Positions 26,107 to 34,622 of a DNA stretch of 64,000 bases are shown here, piece after piece. The translations under genes were made by a program, and so were the position numbers. The notes beneath the pieces were generated by a model. That model made no database searches and had not been told where the DNA came from. It saw nothing but the letters and a program-made list of their open reading frames with translations. Source of the stretch: Clostridium_B lapidicellarium (GTDB lineage: Bacteria > Bacillota > Clostridia > Clostridiales > Clostridiaceae); the NCBI RefSeq assembly GCF_041224415.1, contig NZ_JBGFFE010000010.1, forward strand, positions 32,458 to 96,457, read 5' to 3'. The stretch's first letter is position 1. Each line of letters starts with the position of its first letter.

Positions 26107-27297
26107 CTATAATTCAAATGGCAGCCAGTAACTTTGCTTCTTACTTTTACCAGTATCAACTGCATCTTTCATAATACTGTACATCTTATAGAATTCATCC
26201 TGGGTGATCATGGAACCCCCAAGCCCTGCTACAAATCCGATTGTTTCTATTTTCTCATCGTTATTATACAAAGCTGCCCTGACTTCAGTCAGAAGGACAC
26301 CTGCCCCGCAGGATATTCCAAAATTGACTGAGTTGTCCACCACACCTACCACTTTAAATCTGCTCAAAGCCTCCCGAACTTGTTCAGTTGGGAAAGGTCG
26401 CAGTGTACGCAGTCTTACCACACCAACCTTTTCACCTAAATTTCTCAAGTGCTTCGCCACGTTTTTGGCTGTCTCGGCATGTCCTCCCTGAATGAAAATA
26501 ACTCTTTCTGCACCATCTGTCATATATTCTTCAAGCCATGGATCATATCTGCGTCCAAATATATCCGCAAACTCATCATAGGCCTCATCAAATACATTTC
26601 TCACTCCTTCTATGGCCATATGCCTCTGGTACTGAGTTCCGGGTCCCATTTCCGGCTCCATCTGCGGACCTATAATCACAGGATTTTCTGTATCCAGCAC
26701 ATGTCGGTTCTTATAAGGTGGTAAAAATACATCAACTTGCTCCTGCGACGGAACATCAACTTCACCAAGAATATGGGATACAAAATATCCGTCCTGGCAG
26801 GCAAATTGTGGTAAAAGTACACGCGGATCTTCACCTATTCGATAATATATGAGACTTAAATCCAAAGCCTCCTGCGGTGTAGAAGCCCATCCTTGAATCC
26901 ACCCTTGATCCCGACAGCACAATGCATCTGTATGCTCCGAGCCAAAATCACCTGGAGGATCCAGTGTACGGTCTGCAATGGCCATTTGAAGTGGAAGTCT
27001 TTCTCCTGAAATTGGAGAATAAACCTCCATGGCATAGGTTACACCTACCCCTGAACTGCCTGTAAAAGCCCTGGCCCCGGCAGCAGAAGCTCCATAAACT
27101 ACACTGAGCTGTCCATGTTCACCTTCGCCTAAAACGAACTCAGCATCTAGTTCTCCATCCGCCACCATTCTCGCTAATTCCGACATAATTCCGGTATACG
27201 GACGGATTGGATACGAGCATATGACATCCACATTGGCCAATTTGATTGCATTGGCCGTTGCCACACATCCTGACATTCTCTTTATATTGCTTTTCAT
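26107..27297 (-). CDS. 2-oxoacid:ferredoxin oxidoreductase alpha subunit, oxalate oxidoreductase type
   Basis: A 396-residue PFOR-type alpha subunit (domains I and II). The pyruvate enzymes carry YPITPSS, in which the threonine touches substrate; here the motif is YPIRPYTG (arginine at residue 32). As I recall, Moorella oxalate oxidoreductase has an arginine at this position to hold the second carboxylate. The TGSSGVGVTYAMEVYS and ADRTLDPPGDFGSEHTD segments are conserved. The C-terminal half has VIFIQGGHAETAKNVA and VVGVVDNSVNFG. Start ATG follows GGGGAGGTG. Pyruvate or another 2-oxoacid is the alternative substrate. Confidence 0.87.
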   Translation of the reverse strand: MKSNIKRMSGCVATANAIKLANVDVICSYPIRPYTGIMSELARMVADGELDAEFVLGEGEHGQLSVVYGASAAGARAFTGSSGVGVTYAMEVYSPISGERLPLQMAIADRTLDPPGDFGSEHTDALCCRDQGWIQGWASTPQEALDLSLIYYRIGEDPRVLLPQFACQDGYFVSHILGEVDVPSQEQVDVFLPPYKNRHVLDTENPVIIGPQMEPEMGPGTQYQRHMAIEGVRNVFDEAYDEFADIFGRRYDPWLEEYMTDGAERVIFIQGGHAETAKNVAKHLRNLGEKVGVVRLRTLRPFPTEQVREALSRFKVVGVVDNSVNFGISCGAGVLLTEVRAALYNNDEKIETIGFVAGLGGSMITQDEFYKMYSIMKDAVDTGKSKKQSYWLPFEL

Positions 27298-27324
27298 TTT
27301 TCAATTCACCTCCCCAATATAAAT

Positions 27325-27618
27325 TCAATCCTTAAAGTCCAGTTCAGGAACTAAGGTAATCGCCCCTACAGGACACATCTCGGCACAAATTCCACATCCC
27401 TTGCAGTATTTCAAATTGAAAGTGATAGGACTATCTTTAGTCATAAGATTCACACAAGAATCGGGACAGCTGATCCAGCAGATTTGACACTCTACACATT
27501 TTTCTGCATCCAATACAGGTCTCCTGGTGCGCCAATTGCCGGTAACCATACCTTCATTTTCTTTCTGCGGTGAAGGTACAGTACCTGCAAAGGGAATTTT
27601 TTCATACGGCACAGCCAT
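27325..27618 (-). CDS. 2-oxoacid:ferredoxin oxidoreductase delta subunit (2[4Fe-4S] ferredoxin)
   Basis: A 97-residue ferredoxin-like subunit with two [4Fe-4S] motifs, CVECQICWISCPDSC and CKGCGICAEMCP, which pass electrons from the TPP centre to external ferredoxin. An N-terminal extension of about 35 residues (with PYEKIPFAGT) probably wraps the complex. Its start follows AAGGAGG and its stop lies 27 bp before the alpha subunit. Confidence 0.9.
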   Translation of the reverse strand: MAVPYEKIPFAGTVPSPQKENEGMVTGNWRTRRPVLDAEKCVECQICWISCPDSCVNLMTKDSPITFNLKYCKGCGICAEMCPVGAITLVPELDFKD

Positions 27619-27649
27619 TTTTAAATACCTCCTTAAATTTTTTTAACTT

Positions 27650-28303
27650 CTAAACAGAAGCTTGCTGCATAGTATTTACATCCACGACAATAGCTTGTTT
27701 ATAAGCCTTCTTTGCAACATCCTTGTTGGCCACAATTTTAAGTAAATTATCGAATTGAACAATTTCAGTACCCTTGACAACAGCAGCAGCTAACGCGGCT
27801 CCAATACCCTTTCCAATTCCCGAGGCATCTGTGGCACCTTCAGCTCCGGAAAGAGTGATAACAGATTTTGAAAGACTGTTTGCATCAACTGTAACAATTT
27901 TAGAAAGATTTTCTGTGTTTTTTTTGATAAATCCAAATAAATACTTCGGCAAACGCTTTGTGTTTATTACAAGTACAGCCCCCTGTTTTATTCCGCGTAG
28001 AATATCCACACCTTTTACAAGAGTTTCTTCTGTAAGAACAACAATATCAGGAGCTTCATTTTCATAAACATATTTGGATTCAATTTCCTGAGGGCTAATT
28101 TTTCCATATGCCCTTACCGGGACATAGATACGGTCGGGAAGATCAACATAATTCTCCCATGCCTGAACATATTTTCCCTCCAATGCAGCTGCCTCTGTTA
28201 AAGAAACAACTATGTCTCTGGCTTCTTTATTTTCATAAACTCCTCTACCCCAAACTGTAATCTGCATCAGCCCCGGTTCATCAAACAAATTTTGTCTTGA
28301 CAT
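27650..28303 (-). CDS. 2-oxoacid:ferredoxin oxidoreductase gamma subunit
   Basis: A 217-residue gamma subunit of the four-subunit PFOR family. It has the TVWGRGVYENKEARDIVV start (family GRGGQGAVTA region, here diverged), a central IVVLTEETLVKG and the C-terminal GIGKGIGAALAAAVVKG. In Moorella's oxalate enzyme gamma and delta are fused; here they are separate genes, in the order gamma-delta-alpha-beta. It follows the Cdc48-like gene by 62 bp. Confidence 0.85.
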   Translation of the reverse strand: MSRQNLFDEPGLMQITVWGRGVYENKEARDIVVSLTEAAALEGKYVQAWENYVDLPDRIYVPVRAYGKISPQEIESKYVYENEAPDIVVLTEETLVKGVDILRGIKQGAVLVINTKRLPKYLFGFIKKNTENLSKIVTVDANSLSKSVITLSGAEGATDASGIGKGIGAALAAAVVKGTEIVQFDNLLKIVANKDVAKKAYKQAIVVDVNTMQQASV

Positions 28304-28365
28304 CTCATTCCATCTTCCTTTCTTTAACGATTTACATTACAACAAATTTCAAGGTCGATACTTTT

Positions 28366-30468
28366 CTAACCACCCCCCCTAAATCTCTTTTGATTATTTA
28401 TTTCATAGATGGCCTGATTAAATATATCCTGATTTATCTTGACTCTCAGGCCATTTTTTACTGATGACATAAGAGCTATAAATGAAGCTCTGCGGCACAA
28501 GGCAGCCAATTCCGCGCCACTCATTTTATCAGTTTTTTCAGCTAGGTACCTGAAATCTACATCTTCAGACAAGGGTAAACCTCTAGAATGGATTTTTAAA
28601 ATCGACTCCCGCTCATTGACTTCCGGCAAAGACAATTCTAGGACATATTCAAATCTCCCCTCCCTAAGCAAGACAGGATCAATTAAATCTATTCTATTTG
28701 TAGCAGCCAATACTATAATTCCCTGAACTTTTCTCAAGCTGTCAAATTCCATTATAAGCTGACTTACAAATCTGTCCCTTAAACTGTCTGTCCCTAAAGA
28801 GCGGGAACGGACAATACCATCCAACTCATCTAAAAACAAGATACAGGGTGCCGTCTGCTTGGCTTTGACAAATACGTCATTCAGGGTTCTTTCCGACTCT
28901 CCCATCCAGTGAGAGATAAGTGTAAGACCATTTACACTTATAAAATTTATTTTTACAGAATTCCCAACTGCATCTGCCAATAAAGTTTTTCCCGTACCAG
29001 ACGGGCCTGTCAGTAAAATACCTTTTGGCGGGGTAAAGGCATATTCTCTACATAAATCAGGGTCATGAAACGGAAGCTCCACTAAAGTCTGCAAAATCTT
29101 TTTAGTTTTATCAAGCCCTCCTATGTCCTCCCATTTTACATCTGAAACTTCCGAATAGTACTCCCGGGTAGACGAAGGTTCTGTTTCTTTCAGCGCATCA
29201 GTAAAATTGTCCATCGATACCTTAAAAGGAGGAACATTGATACCATCTGCATTCCCTGACAAAACCTTTCTAAGTGATATCATCCCGGCCTCTTTACAAA
29301 GTGCCGAAAGATCTGAACCGACAAATCCATAAGTGATTTTAGCCAACTTATCAAGTTTTACATTTTTGTCAAGGGGCATAGAGCTCGTATGAATTTGTAA
29401 TATTTTAAGCCTTCCTTCCCTATCGGGCGGCATAATTGCAATTTCCCTGTCAAACCTCCTCGGCCGTCTAAGTGCAGGATCCAGAGAATCAGGTATATTT
29501 GTGGCACCGATTACAATAACCTGACCTCGATTTTCAAGACCATCCATCAGTGCAAGGAGCTGGGCCACAACTCTTTTTTCAACTTCACCATGAACATCTT
29601 CCCTCTTGGGGGCAATGGAATCCAGCTCATCTAAAAAAATTATACTCGGTGCCCGGCTCTTTGCCTCTTTAAATATTTCTCTCAATTTCGCCTCACTTTC
29701 CCCATAAAATTTATTCATTATTTCCGGTCCGTTCACATGGGCAAAATAAACTTTTGTTTCAGAAGCAACTGCCCTTGCAATTAAAGTTTTTCCCGTACCC
29801 GGCGGTCCATAAAGCAGCACACCCTTAGGCGGTTCAATGCCTAATTTTTTAAACACACCGGGATACTTCAAAGGCAGCTCTACAATTTCCCTTATTTTTT
29901 GAACCTGCTCATCCAGCCCCCCTATATCTTCATATGTAATTCTTGATCCATCAACATTAGACTCAGGTTGTACAAAAACAATATCGGTCTCATTATCAAC
30001 TTTAACCACTCCAGATGGTGCCGTACCATTTACAATAAAACTGCATCTGCCGCTGCCAAAGAGAGTCAGGGATAATTCATCCTCACAGACCATCGGCATG
30101 CCTTTTATCAAATTCTTTATCCCAATCTTATTTTCTTGTGTCCAATTGTAGATATCCTCAAGAGGAGAAAGAAGTATTTTACGTGCAATTTTAACTTCAG
30201 CTTTACTTATTATAACCTTGCCATTTATACCTACACCAGCATTGTGTCTGATTACACCATCCATCTGAATTAGAGGTTGACCATAAATGTCGCTAAATGC
30301 CGGATAGACTTTTGCCGCAGTACTTTTTTCACCTTTTATATTCACAACATCTCCAATATCCGCTCCCAATTGATCCATATTTTCCCTGTTGATTCTAACA
30401 ATACCCCTGTGGGAATCCTCTATCAGCCCCTCTTTAACCTTCAATTTAACGGAATTAAATTCAGTCAT
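28366..30468 (-). CDS. Cdc48/p97/VAT-type double AAA+ ATPase
   Basis: A 700-residue protein with the full archaeal/eukaryotic Cdc48 layout. Residues about 1-175 are a Cdc48 N-domain (double-psi barrel plus beta-clam); D1 has Walker A GPPGTGKT at 221-228, Walker B FLDELDS (acidic pair 280-281) and the RRFDRE arginine-finger region; D2 has GPSGTGKT at 488-495, FLDELDG and LREGRFEYVLE. Pore-loop segments are KFYGESE (D1) and HWMGESE (D2). The C-terminus is RFRGGG, with no HbYX proteasome tail. It is the first gene of the oxalate oxidoreductase operon, implying a role in assembling, activating or disassembling that complex. Start ATG follows AGGGGGTT. Confidence 0.92.
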   Translation of the reverse strand: MTEFNSVKLKVKEGLIEDSHRGIVRINRENMDQLGADIGDVVNIKGEKSTAAKVYPAFSDIYGQPLIQMDGVIRHNAGVGINGKVIISKAEVKIARKILLSPLEDIYNWTQENKIGIKNLIKGMPMVCEDELSLTLFGSGRCSFIVNGTAPSGVVKVDNETDIVFVQPESNVDGSRITYEDIGGLDEQVQKIREIVELPLKYPGVFKKLGIEPPKGVLLYGPPGTGKTLIARAVASETKVYFAHVNGPEIMNKFYGESEAKLREIFKEAKSRAPSIIFLDELDSIAPKREDVHGEVEKRVVAQLLALMDGLENRGQVIVIGATNIPDSLDPALRRPRRFDREIAIMPPDREGRLKILQIHTSSMPLDKNVKLDKLAKITYGFVGSDLSALCKEAGMISLRKVLSGNADGINVPPFKVSMDNFTDALKETEPSSTREYYSEVSDVKWEDIGGLDKTKKILQTLVELPFHDPDLCREYAFTPPKGILLTGPSGTGKTLLADAVGNSVKINFISVNGLTLISHWMGESERTLNDVFVKAKQTAPCILFLDELDGIVRSRSLGTDSLRDRFVSQLIMEFDSLRKVQGIIVLAATNRIDLIDPVLLREGRFEYVLELSLPEVNERESILKIHSRGLPLSEDVDFRYLAEKTDKMSGAELAALCRRASFIALMSSVKNGLRVKINQDIFNQAIYEINNQKRFRGGG

Positions 30469-30521
30469 TTTTTAACCCCCTCACAGCTTTAATAAGCTGC
30501 AAAATAAACAAAGCTCTTAAA

Positions 30522-30550
30522 CAATAATGGTATACGGTATACCATTATTG
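30522..30550. promoter_or_regulatory. 29-bp perfect palindrome, GntR/FCD operator 1
   Basis: Two 14-bp arms around a central G: CAATAATGGTATAC, G, GTATACCATTATTG. It lies 54 bp before the Cdc48-like start codon. The TGGTATAC/GTATACCA core is shared with the second site and fits the short inverted repeats bound by FadR/FCD-type GntR regulators, one of which is encoded next door. Confidence 0.8.
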
Positions 30551-30582
30551 CATGATGAAACCCCTTCGTTCTATCATTCCTT

Positions 30583-30617
30583 ACAACTTAATTTTGTACA
30601 CTATACATTTAAGTTGT
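30583..30617. promoter_or_regulatory. Third inverted repeat between the two operators
   Basis: ACAACTTAA (30583-30591) and TTAAGTTGT (30609-30617) form a perfect 9-bp inverted repeat; inside the loop TGTA and TACA add a short second pairing. It lies exactly between the two GntR-type sites and differs in sequence, so it may bind another factor or belong to the promoter. Confidence 0.45.
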
Positions 30618-30641
30618 CCTCTATTTAAATAAAGAATTACC

Positions 30642-30680
30642 GTATATTAAAATGGTATACGGTATACCATTTTAATATAC
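30642..30680. promoter_or_regulatory. 39-bp perfect palindrome, GntR/FCD operator 2
   Basis: Two 19-bp arms (30642-30660, 30662-30680) around a central G at 30661, with the same core as operator 1 (AATGGTATAC, G, GTATACCATT). The centre-to-centre distance to operator 1 is 125 bp, long enough for looping between two bound dimers. It lies in the spacer between the regulator gene and the operon it probably controls. Confidence 0.8.
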
Positions 30681-30756
30681 AAATACTTTTCCCATCTTAA
30701 ATCAATCGCATCTATTCACTTTATACCACGCTTGTATTTTTACATTATATTCCATA

Positions 30757-30824
30757 AATAAATTTTCTGATTTTATTATATCATCCTCAAATAAAAAGTT
30801 CAATAAATTTTCAGAAAATTTATT
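30757..30824 (-). terminator. Probable terminator of the gntR gene, with repeated palindromic arms
   Basis: AATAAATTTTCTGA (30757-30770) pairs perfectly with TCAGAAAATTTATT (30811-30824). The right-hand part is itself a 23-bp palindrome (30802-30824, centre A), followed on the minus strand by a T-rich stretch. It begins about 40 bp after the gntR stop. Confidence 0.5.
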
Positions 30825-30863
30825 ATTTAACAAATATAATCATTGTAAAATTCAACACAGACA

Positions 30864-31547
30864 TCAGCCTCTTTTATCCGGGTAAGCCATATTAAGAAAT
30901 ATCTGCCCTGATTTCTCCACATGTTTTTTCATAGCTTCATAGGAACTGGAACTATCATGCCTCATTAAGGCACTGACTATAGCTTTATGTTCTGACACCA
31001 CTTCCTGAATCCTGCCAGGCTTAGTATACGTCAGATGGGTAAATTTGTTAACGTATTCACAGAGTGTATTTATAAAATAGTATAAATGAGGACTATCTGC
31101 TGCTTTCCAGATACACTCATGAAACTTTCTATTTAGGACACTTAATTTTCCACTACTTTTCTTTTTGCTTTCAGCTGACAGCTGATCAACTATTGAATTT
31201 AGATAGGTTAATTCTTCATCTTTGATCTTTCCCGCTGCAATACTGCAGCTCAATGCCTCCAATGCAGTTCTGATAAGCTGAATTTCCTCAATGTCACTTT
31301 TACTGAAACCGGAAACCACTACGCCCTTGCGGGGAATATACGTTACCAATCTTTCATACTGAAGCTGACGGATTGCCTCGCGTACTGGAGTCCTGCTTAT
31401 TTTTAACTGATCTGCAATACTGCGTTCTATCAACCTTTGGCCCGGCTCCAGCTTTCCATCAAGTATAGCATTGCGTAAAATAGAAAATACCGAATCTCTG
31501 ATATATCCTCTATTATCAAATCTTATAGGCGGAAATTGATATTCCAC
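30864..31547 (-). CDS. GntR-family regulator, FCD subfamily
   Basis: A 227-residue regulator. The N-terminal winged helix shows LEPGQRLIERSIADQLKISR and TPVREAIRQLQYERLV; the rest is an all-helical FCD ligand domain with metal-type histidines in NRKFHECIW and VSEHKAIVSAL. FCD regulators usually sense carboxylates, fitting oxalate or a related acid. I start it at GTG 31547, eight bases after GGAGG. It is upstream of, and in the same orientation as, the operon; the large palindromes between them are its likely targets. Confidence 0.9.
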   Translation of the reverse strand: MEYQFPPIRFDNRGYIRDSVFSILRNAILDGKLEPGQRLIERSIADQLKISRTPVREAIRQLQYERLVTYIPRKGVVVSGFSKSDIEEIQLIRTALEALSCSIAAGKIKDEELTYLNSIVDQLSAESKKKSSGKLSVLNRKFHECIWKAADSPHLYYFINTLCEYVNKFTHLTYTKPGRIQEVVSEHKAIVSALMRHDSSSSYEAMKKHVEKSGQIFLNMAYPDKRG

Positions 31548-31842
31548 TTGCACTACCTCCTTAAAATTTTCTAAGTGAAAATCTTCATAAGCCCTGCATC
31601 TTATAGTTAATTATAATTCTTATGATACATCAAATGCAAGTAGAATATATCAGATCATAATTGCTAGAATATCATATTTAAAGAATTATTTGATATTTCT
31701 CAACTTTCAATTTATTGTTATATTATACACTCATATTATCAAAATAAAATTAAAGTTATTCACAGTTTATTCATTATTAATACAAAAGTGAAATTTATTT
31801 TTACTGTTTAATTGATACAATCATAATATTGTTCTCAACACC

Positions 31843-32463
31843 TCACACCTTTTCAACAGATTGAAATCCGGATTCCCTCAGAAGTGACATTTCATGACTC
31901 ACCGTAAATGGTATGTCACAGTGGCAGAGGTTTCCCGCAGGATTGTAATCCGATTCAAATTTTTTTCTTTGTGAAAGGTAATATGTCTCCAATTCGGCAT
32001 TGTCTGAACCAATCATGTAATCGCATTCTATAAAAGTACCGTTGTCTCTAAGGCATCGGAAAATGTTACCGTAAATCTTCAATTTCTGGATATGAGTAAA
32101 ATGGTGAAATGACATGACGGATATCACAGTATCATATTTTTGAGTTCCCATATCAAAGGTAAGATAACTGTCATTTATAAGATTAATAGAATATTTTGAA
32201 TATTTTTCAGCCAGCTTTTTAAGCATTTTATCCGCCAGATCAACGCCTGTGACCTGTACTTTGGGAAGTTTTTTAAAAATTGAATGCAGTTCCAAACCCG
32301 TACCACATCCTAGATCCAATAGTGTTTTAGTATATGCGGGAACATACTTTTCTATTTCATGATAACATTCTTTTCCCCCATCGATATTGATAATTTGCTG
32401 AGTATCATATACATCCGCACGCGTGTTAAAAAAGTTTTTCATTTCTTCTGGAATTTTACTCAT
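31843..32463 (-). CDS. Class I SAM-dependent methyltransferase
   Basis: A 206-residue methyltransferase with motif I LLDLGCGTGLEL, VTGVDLADKMLKKL and the post-motif segment DTVISVMSFHHF. It is of the Methyltransf_25/UbiE-like type, and its substrate is not predictable. The 295-bp AT-rich gap between it and the GntR gene contains no gene I can support. It stands alone beside a tRNA gene. Confidence 0.8.
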   Translation of the reverse strand: MSKIPEEMKNFFNTRADVYDTQQIINIDGGKECYHEIEKYVPAYTKTLLDLGCGTGLELHSIFKKLPKVQVTGVDLADKMLKKLAEKYSKYSINLINDSYLTFDMGTQKYDTVISVMSFHHFTHIQKLKIYGNIFRCLRDNGTFIECDYMIGSDNAELETYYLSQRKKFESDYNPAGNLCHCDIPFTVSHEMSLLRESGFQSVEKV

Positions 32464-32563
32464 GACAGTCTTCCACTCCCACTTATTTTCTTCATATTTT
32501 AGGAATATATAAAAAAAGACATTTTAGAATTCTTTCCAAAATGCTTTTTTACATTCACCCTTA

Positions 32564-32650
32564 TGGTGCCGGAGGCGGGAGTCGAACCCGCATGGTATCA
32601 CTACCGACGGATTTTGAGTCCGTTGCGTCTGCCAATTCCACCACTTCGGC
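32564..32650 (-). tRNA. tRNA-Leu (anticodon CAA), CCA encoded
   Basis: The minus strand starts GCCGAAGTGGTGGAATTGG and ends CCTCCGGCACCA with a long variable arm, as expected for leucine tRNA. The anticodon arm is ACGGA, loop CTCAAAA, TCCGT, giving anticodon CAA (reads UUG). The 87 nt include the encoded CCA. Confidence 0.95.
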
Positions 32651-32967
32651 ATGTAACAAAAATTATATTATCACAAATATTATTCACGGTCAAGAGTTAT
32701 ATAAAATTGATTAGACATAAAATACAGGTTCCAATTCACTATTTTCTACATATTTTCAAACTGCATTATTTAAATCAGAAATAATTGCAAATTAAATGAA
32801 AATTTTAAATCATAGTTGTTATATGAAAGAAAGTATGCTATCATTTATTTAAGAATATTCTAAATAATATATTACAGTTATTGGGGGCGATAATTTTAAA
32901 TTAAACAATTTTTGAACCAATTAAAACAATTATTTTAAAACTTATTTAGCTACTAAGGAGGATTTCA
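32651..32967. other. Spacer upstream of the amino acid permease
   Basis: 317 bp of AT-rich sequence with no gene. Apart from a likely promoter at 32816-32844 and a ribosome site before the permease, I see nothing conserved. Confidence 0.5.
32816..32844 (+). promoter_or_regulatory. Probable promoter of the amino acid permease
   Basis: TTGTTA (32816-32821), 17-bp spacer, TATCAT (32839-32844). It would give a leader of about 115 nt before the permease ATG at 32968. Confidence 0.45.
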
Positions 32968-34377
32968 ATGAGTAAACAAAACGCACTAAATGAAAATCTC
33001 GAGCGTGGCCTAGAAGAGCGCCATATTCAATTGATAGCACTGGGAGGAGCAATTGGCGTAGGTCTATTTTTAGGATCTGCCACAACTATACAGGCTGCTG
33101 GTCCTGCAATTTTATTGGTATACACAATATCAGGACTAGCTATGTTTGTTATAATGAGAGCTCTGGGTGAAATTGCCACCTCTTACCCTGTTTCTGGATC
33201 TTTTAGCGCTTATGCCAATGAATTTATAGGACCTCTGGCGGGATATATGACAGGATGGACCTACTGGTTTATGTGGATAGTAACATGTATGGCTGAAATC
33301 ACAGCTGTAGGTGTATACGTTAAATTCTGGATTCCGACTATGCCGCAGTGGATTCCGGCACTGGCAGCACTCGTAGTAATGACATGTGTAAACCTGATTG
33401 CAGTAAAAGCTTATGGTGAATTTGAATTCTGGTTTGCACTTATCAAGGTAGTTACAATCATCGCAATGATAGTAATGGGCCTGCTTATGATTATATTTGG
33501 CATTGGCAATGCCGGAAAACCTGTTGGAATTTCAAATCTGTGGACACATGGGGGATTTTTCCCAAAAGGTATATGGGGACCGGTGGTTTCAGTAACAATG
33601 GTTATGTTTGCTTATCTCGGCACAGAGCTTATAGGTGTTACAGCAGGTGAGGCAAAAAACCCTGAGAAAACGATACCATCAGCTATCAACAAGGTTTTCT
33701 GGAGAATACTGATATTCTATGTAGGAGCACTCTTTGTAATAATGTGTCTTTATCCATGGAACAGTCTTGGCACAAGTGGAAGTCCCTTCGTTTTAGTCTT
33801 CAGCAAAATGGGCATATCTGCAGCAGCGGGTATTATAAATTTTGTAGTGCTAACTGCAGCTTTATCTTCCTGTAACAGCGGCATATTTAGTACTGGACGT
33901 ATGCTGTACAATCTTTCTCTTCAAGGAACGGCACCAAAATCATTTAGCAAATTAGGCAAAACTCACGTTCCAACAACCAGCATCATAGTTTCAGCACTTT
34001 TTCTTCTAATCGGAGTTGTTCTTAATTTTCTATTTCCTGGAAAGGTATTCACTTATGTTACAAGTGTAGCGACAATTGGTGCAATTTGGGTTTGGGCTAT
34101 AATATTAATAGTACAATTGAGGTTTAGAAAAAGGCTTACCCCAGATCAAGTAAAAAATTTGCATTTCCCAATGTTTGGATATCCTTATCTCAACTACATC
34201 GTATTGGCATTTTTAGGTTTTGTCGTAGTAATGCTGGCCTTCGGTAAAGATACTATGGTTGCCCTTATCGTAGGACCTATCTGGTTTGCAATTTTACTGG
34301 CCTGCTATTATATATTCGGATTAAATAAAAAGAATTTCAAATCTAAAGAATCAGAAGAATCGGATCAAGAAAAATAA
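32968..34377 (+). CDS. Amino acid permease, APC superfamily AAT family
   Basis: A 469-residue, 12-helix permease of the AnsP/ProY/GabP type. Landmarks are the N-terminal LEERHIQLIALGGAIGVGLFLGSA, FVIMRALGEIAT, GPLAGYMTGWTYWFMW and the helix-6 region TELIGVTAGEAKNPEKTIPSAI (shown in part). Such proteins import amino acids by proton symport. The exact substrate cannot be set. Start ATG follows AAGGAGGA; the gene is followed by a terminator. Confidence 0.88.
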   Translation: MSKQNALNENLERGLEERHIQLIALGGAIGVGLFLGSATTIQAAGPAILLVYTISGLAMFVIMRALGEIATSYPVSGSFSAYANEFIGPLAGYMTGWTYWFMWIVTCMAEITAVGVYVKFWIPTMPQWIPALAALVVMTCVNLIAVKAYGEFEFWFALIKVVTIIAMIVMGLLMIIFGIGNAGKPVGISNLWTHGGFFPKGIWGPVVSVTMVMFAYLGTELIGVTAGEAKNPEKTIPSAINKVFWRILIFYVGALFVIMCLYPWNSLGTSGSPFVLVFSKMGISAAAGIINFVVLTAALSSCNSGIFSTGRMLYNLSLQGTAPKSFSKLGKTHVPTTSIIVSALFLLIGVVLNFLFPGKVFTYVTSVATIGAIWVWAIILIVQLRFRKRLTPDQVKNLHFPMFGYPYLNYIVLAFLGFVVVMLAFGKDTMVALIVGPIWFAILLACYYIFGLNKKNFKSKESEESDQEK

Positions 34378-34383
34378 AATTTA

Positions 34384-34412
34384 AAATCAAACTACAATAT
34401 TTAGTTTGATTT
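34384..34412 (+). terminator. Terminator of the amino acid permease
   Basis: AAATCAAACTA (34384-34394) pairs with TAGTTTGATTT (34402-34412), an 11-bp perfect stem with 7-nt loop, seven bases after the permease stop. Confidence 0.65.
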
Positions 34413-34426
34413 ACAAACTCCTATCG

Positions 34427-34455
34427 TTGTAGTAGAATAAAAATGAAAATAAAAT
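34427..34455 (+). promoter_or_regulatory. Promoter of the thiD-thiM-thiE operon
   Basis: TTGTAG (34427-34432), 17-bp spacer and TAAAAT (34450-34455). The expected transcription start falls at about 34462, at the first stem of the TPP riboswitch. Confidence 0.6.
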
Positions 34456-34460
34456 AATTT

Positions 34461-34542
34461 GTAGGGGTGCTTTTTATTAAGCTGAGAAGAGCTGCTCTCT
34501 AACCCTTTGAACCTGATCCAGGTAAAGCTGGCGTAGGGAAGT
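34461..34542 (+). promoter_or_regulatory. TPP riboswitch (THI element)
   Basis: Starts with GTAGGGGTGC, has GCTGAGAAGAGCTGC, the conserved CCCTTTGAACCTGATC, and the closing CAGGTAAAGCTGGCGTAGGGA. This is the standard TPP aptamer arrangement. It precedes thiD and a terminator, so thiamine pyrophosphate should switch the operon off by premature termination. Confidence 0.97.
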
Positions 34543-34567
34543 AATTTCACATAATTTCGCGTTTATT

Positions 34568-34597
34568 AGGTGTATGCTTTTCTGCATACACCTTTTA
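34568..34597 (+). terminator. Expression-platform terminator of the TPP riboswitch
   Basis: AGGTGTATGC, loop TTTTCT, GCATACACCT followed by TTT: a perfect 10-bp stem between the aptamer and thiD. Confidence 0.88.
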
Positions 34598-34622
34598 AAT
34601 TATCTGATTAGAGGTGTTCTTA

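Noticed and set aside
26107..27297. Plain pyruvate:ferredoxin oxidoreductase
   Set aside because: The YPITP threonine is replaced by arginine and the neighbours are OxlT-like and FCD-type; pyruvate remains only as an alternative.
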